A DNA stretch of 64,000 nt, taken from Cellulomonas humilata. GTDB lineage: Bacteria > Actinomycetota > Actinomycetes > Actinomycetales > Cellulomonadaceae. The notes beneath the pieces were generated by a model. The model was given only the letters and a program-made list of their open reading frames with translations, did no database searches and was not told the DNA's origin. Within the stretch, counting starts at the first letter, position 1, and every line of letters starts with the position of its first letter. Made by a program: the position numbers and the translations under genes. Shown one piece after another: positions 61,345-64,000 of this stretch. Where the stretch lies: contig NZ_JAUSVB010000002.1 in the NCBI RefSeq assembly GCF_030814415.1, forward strand, positions 124,001 through 188,000, in the 5' to 3' direction.

Positions 61345-61569
61345 TCAGATGTTGCCGAAGCCGACGCGGCCCTTGCTCTCGGAGCCGATCTCGACGTAGC
61401 CGAGGCTCGCGGTCGGCACGATGACCCGACGGCCACGCACGTCCACCAGCTCCAGCGCCGGTCGTCCGCTCAGGGCGGCGGCCACGGCGGCAGCGACCTC
61501 GTCCGGCGTCTGGTCGGACTCGAGGCTGATCTCCCGAGGCAGGTTCTGCACGCCGATGGTGATCTCCAC
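61345..61569 (-). CDS. DUF3107 small protein
   Basis: A 74-residue protein beginning MEITIGVQNLPREISLESDQ and ending GYVEIGSESKGRVGFGNI, the pattern of DUF3107 (TB9.4, Rv3208A). The ribosome binding site decides the start: AAGGAG (61576-61581) directly abuts an ATG at 61575, too close to use, but lies 6 bases before the GTG at 61569. From that GTG the protein also aligns with the family's usual N-terminus. Function is unknown. It lies between the ferritin-like and TetR genes, an arrangement conserved in actinobacteria. Confidence 0.88.
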   Translation of the reverse strand: MEITIGVQNLPREISLESDQTPDEVAAAVAAALSGRPALELVDVRGRRVIVPTASLGYVEIGSESKGRVGFGNI

Positions 61570-61649
61570 CGTCATCTCCTTCACGTCCTCACTCCACGCT
61601 GTGGTTCTCGGGCGCCGTCGGCCGGTGGGCCGTGGCACGTCGTCCGATC

Positions 61650-62318
61650 CTAGGCGTCCTCGTACTCGAAGTCGGGCCGGATCAGCGCGGACACCCCGCC
61701 CCAGGCCAGCTGGGTGACCAGCTCGACGGTCCGCTCGGGGCCGACGTCGGACGGCTGGCGCAGGCGGTGCGTGGCGGCGCCCTGCGCCATGGAGATCAAC
61801 GAGACGGCGAGCATGCTCGCGTCGTCCAGCGGCAGGGCTGTGACCTGCGACAGGACCACCGAGATGCGGCGGGCCGCCTCGGAGGACGCGTGCTCGACCC
61901 GCGCGCGCACGTCGGCGTCGTGCGTGACGTCGGACTCGAAGAGCAGCGCGGACGACTCTCCTGCGCCCTCGACGAACATGATGTACGCCTCGACGATCGC
62001 GGCGATGACGTCGCGCCCGTCACCCCGGCGCACCGGGCCCTGCTCGATCCCGGACACCGCCGCGTCGACGGCGACCAGCAGGTCGGCACCGTTCTGGTCC
62101 ACGACGGCGAGGTAGAGGTCGAGCTTGGACGGGAAGTGGCGGTACAGGACCGGCTTGCTGACCTCGGCGCGCTCCGCGATGTCGTCCATGGAGACGTGGT
62201 GGAAGCCCTCGGAGGAGAAGAGCTCCTGGGCGATGCGCAGCACCTGGGCACGGCGTTCGTCGCGAGCCATCCGCGGGCTGCGCGCCCGCGGGGTCGAGTC
62301 GTCTGTCCCGTCCGTCAT
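61650..62318 (-). CDS. TetR-family regulator
   Basis: A 222-residue regulator. The TetR helix-turn-helix spans residues about 20-65: RRAQVLRIAQELFSSEGFHH, VSMDDIAERAEVSKPVLYRH and FPSKLDLYLAVV. The ligand domain is not diagnostic. Leaderless ATG 6 bases after TACCAT. A CGTGA-N6-TCACG palindrome covers that -10, so autorepression is likely. It corresponds in position and type to mycobacterial Rv3208. It is divergent from the DUF3152 gene, which the same site may control. Confidence 0.93.
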   Translation of the reverse strand: MTDGTDDSTPRARSPRMARDERRAQVLRIAQELFSSEGFHHVSMDDIAERAEVSKPVLYRHFPSKLDLYLAVVDQNGADLLVAVDAAVSGIEQGPVRRGDGRDVIAAIVEAYIMFVEGAGESSALLFESDVTHDADVRARVEHASSEAARRISVVLSQVTALPLDDASMLAVSLISMAQGAATHRLRQPSDVGPERTVELVTQLAWGGVSALIRPDFEYEDA

Positions 62319-62320
62319 GC

Positions 62321-62336
62321 CGTGATGGTAGTCACG
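62321..62336. promoter_or_regulatory. operator over the TetR gene promoter
   Basis: Inverted repeat CGTGA-TGGTAG-TCACG. The six central bases are the reverse complement of most of the TetR gene's -10 box (TACCAT on the minus strand), so a bound dimer would block it; the divergent gene's start is 30 bases away. Confidence 0.55.
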
Positions 62337-62365
62337 GGATGTGTCAAGGATGCGACGATGATCGG

Positions 62366-63313
62366 GTGACGACCCGGGAACCGCTCCGGACGGACCAGGG
62401 ACCGACGCGCGCATCCCTGCGGCCGTCGGTCCCTCGTCGTCGACTCCGCGCGGCTCCGGTGCGGCGCCGGGGCCGGTCTGCCGGGCTCGTCCTGCCGGTC
62501 GTCGTGGCAGCCATCGGGCTCACTCTCGGCGCCGGCAGCGCGCTCTGGGCCGCGGACGCCCCGCAGACGGCGGCGCTGGTGGACGCGGCGCTCGGACCGT
62601 CGTCGGCACCCGCCGAGACCGTCGACCGGACCGGTCTGCAGAGCCGGGCGTCCGGCGGACGTGAGCTGCGCGTCGCGGAGCCGGTGGACGTGCCGGTCGG
62701 GATGCTGCCGACGGACCCGCCGCCCGGCATCGTCGCCCTGCCACCCGGCCTGACCGCCCAGGACGTGGCCTCGGGGCTGCTCTCGCCCGTCGTCGTCGAG
62801 GCCGCCGCGGGCACGTTCAGCGTGGTCCCCGGTACCGACCCCGGGCCGGGCACGGGTGCGGTCCGCACCGTGCGGGTCGAGGTGGAGGACGGGCTCCTGG
62901 TGGACGGGCCGGCCTTCGCCGCGACCGTCATGGCGACCCTCAACGACCCGCGCGGCTGGGGTGCCGACGGGTCGCTGTCGTTCGCGCGGACCGACGGCGA
63001 CGCGGAGCTGCGCGTGATCCTGGCCTCGCCGGCGACCGTCGACGACCTGTGCGCTCCGCTGGACACGGGAGGCGAGGTGTCGTGCGGCACCAACGGTCGC
63101 GCCGTGCTGAACCTGCGCCGGTGGGTGCTGGCGACGGAGGAGTACGCCGCGGACAAGGCGGCCTACCGGCAGTATCTGGTCAACCACGAGGTCGGGCACC
63201 TGCTCGGGCACCGGCACGAGAGGTGCCCCGGGGCGGGTCAGCGGGCGCCGCTGATGCAGCAGCAGAGCTACAGGGCCGCACCCTGCACACCCAACCCCTG
63301 GCCGTTCCCGTAG
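62366..63313 (+). CDS. DUF3152 protein with metzincin-type zinc motif
   Basis: A 315-residue protein with an arginine-rich cytoplasmic N-terminus (about 1-38), one membrane segment (LVLPVVVAAIGLTLGAGSAL) and an extracellular domain. Residues 274-284 read HEVGHLLGHRH, which fits HExxHxxGxxH, the metzincin zinc signature, so it may be a membrane-anchored protease. Four cysteines (229, 240, 287, 307) could form disulfides. GTG start 6 bases after GACGAT. Its mycobacterial counterpart is Rv3207c. Substrate unknown. Confidence 0.88.
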   Translation: MTTREPLRTDQGPTRASLRPSVPRRRLRAAPVRRRGRSAGLVLPVVVAAIGLTLGAGSALWAADAPQTAALVDAALGPSSAPAETVDRTGLQSRASGGRELRVAEPVDVPVGMLPTDPPPGIVALPPGLTAQDVASGLLSPVVVEAAAGTFSVVPGTDPGPGTGAVRTVRVEVEDGLLVDGPAFAATVMATLNDPRGWGADGSLSFARTDGDAELRVILASPATVDDLCAPLDTGGEVSCGTNGRAVLNLRRWVLATEEYAADKAAYRQYLVNHEVGHLLGHRHERCPGAGQRAPLMQQQSYRAAPCTPNPWPFP

Positions 63314-63376
63314 CTGTTCCGGCCGGCCGCGCGGGTCGTGCGTCCGGGTGTCGGTGGCTCGTGATGGGATCGTCGC

Positions 63377-64000
63377 GTGACCGGCTCCCCGCACGCCCTG
63401 CGCCTCGTGCGCCCGGCCCTCGCGGACGTCCCCGACCAGGGTGCCGGTGCCCTCGTGGAGCTGGATCCCGAGCAGGCTGCGGCGGTCGTCGCGACGGATC
63501 CTGCGGTGCTCGTGCTCGGCGCCCCGGGGACCGGCAAGACCACGGTCGCGCTCGAGGCGGTCGTCGCCGCGGTCGAGGGGGGACTGTCCCCGGAGGACGT
63601 GCTGGTCCTCTCGCCGGGCCGTCGTGCGGCAGCCGACCTGCGGGACCGGGTGTCGGCGCGGCTGCGCCGGACGTCGGGCCGGCCGCTCGTGCAGACCGCG
63701 GCGGCGGCGGCCTTCTCGGTGCTCCGGGCGCGCGCGTCCCTGCTGGGTGACCCGGTCCCGACGCTGGTCTCGGGCGCCGAGCAGGACCTGCTCCTCGGCG
63801 ACCTGCTCGCCGGGCACGCCGCCGGCGAGGGGGTGCCCCTCGCGTGGCCGCCGGAGGTCCGGCCCGACGTGCTCGGGCTGCGCCCCTTCCGCGACGAGCT
63901 GCGCGACCTGCTGATGCGGGCGGCCGAGCGTGGCCTGACCCCGGTGGACCTCGCCACCCTCGCGGAGTCGCACCGCCGGCCCGTCTGGGCCAGCGCGGCG
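63377..64000 (+). CDS. UvrD/RecB-type DNA helicase (3' partial)
   Basis: The first 208 residues of a superfamily 1 helicase that runs off the window. It has LDPEQAAAVVATDPAVLVLG followed by Walker A APGTGKTTVAL (motif I), then VLVLSPGRRAAADLRDRVSA (motif Ia region) and TAAAAAFSVLRARASLLG. Its place after the DUF3152 gene matches the actinobacterial block containing Rv3202c and Rv3201c, which encode RecB-like and UvrD-like helicases; which of the two this is cannot be told from the N-terminus. GTG start 6 bases after TGGGAT, a leaderless pattern. Confidence 0.88.
   Translation, partial: MTGSPHALRLVRPALADVPDQGAGALVELDPEQAAAVVATDPAVLVLGAPGTGKTTVALEAVVAAVEGGLSPEDVLVLSPGRRAAADLRDRVSARLRRTSGRPLVQTAAAAAFSVLRARASLLGDPVPTLVSGAEQDLLLGDLLAGHAAGEGVPLAWPPEVRPDVLGLRPFRDELRDLLMRAAERGLTPVDLATLAESHRRPVWASAA

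Overview
The window is very GC-rich, dense with short gaps and ATGA/GTGA gene overlaps, and many genes appear to be leaderless (TANNNT-like -10, 6-7 nt, then ATG or GTG). With the CBM2-tailed esterase, the secreted amylopullulanase, many sugar importers and a gene block shared with mycobacteria, this points to a polysaccharide-degrading actinobacterium, most likely Cellulomonas or a close relative. The genus is inferred. I see no rRNA, tRNA, insertion sequence, prophage or CRISPR array.

Region 1 (1-5.8 kb): a BMP-type ABC importer (ATPase cut by the window edge, two permeases, binding lipoprotein) followed by two isochorismatase-fold genes. One carries every feature I know of biuret hydrolase. 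The other is a truncated sister that has lost two of the three catalytic residues. Region 2 (5.8-11.8 kb): one 1936-residue secreted amylopullulanase behind a 38-bp dyad. Region 3 (11.8-26.2 kb): sugar import. It holds a ChvE/GguAB-type system, two sister ROK regulators, a solitary ATPase, a divergent glucose/mannose-type importer without an ATPase, and a XylF-like operon. Region 4 (26.2-33.8 kb): CE1 esterase-CBM2, formyltetrahydrofolate deformylase, GNAT, methyltransferase, then glyA-folD behind a ZTP riboswitch, a VOC protein and exonuclease III.

Region 5 (33.8-47.1 kb): a histidine kinase/response regulator pair and a small SHOCT membrane protein share one promoter architecture, probably the regulator's own box. 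After them come a four-cysteine lipoprotein, an MFS/ArsR divergon with a mirror-image operator-promoter, and two MacAB-like exporter modules (adaptor-ATPase-permease) with a second lipoprotein of the same four-cysteine family between them. This exporter/lipoprotein region is the best candidate for an undescribed system. Region 6 (47.1-53.6 kb): galactose operon (DeoR regulator-galT-galK), an Mrp-type ATPase, DUF1003 and an MgtE-N/CBS protein, with an unusual three-unit 40-bp palindromic repeat.

Region 7 (53.6-64 kb): housekeeping genes (stress-type membrane protein, aminopeptidase P, PHP phosphoesterase, MarC, an FGE-like protein lacking one cysteine), then a block that matches the mycobacterial Rv3201c-Rv3211 neighbourhood as I remember it: DEAD-box helicase, ferritin-like protein, DUF3107, TetR regulator, DUF3152 protein and the start of a UvrD/RecB-type helicase that runs off the window.
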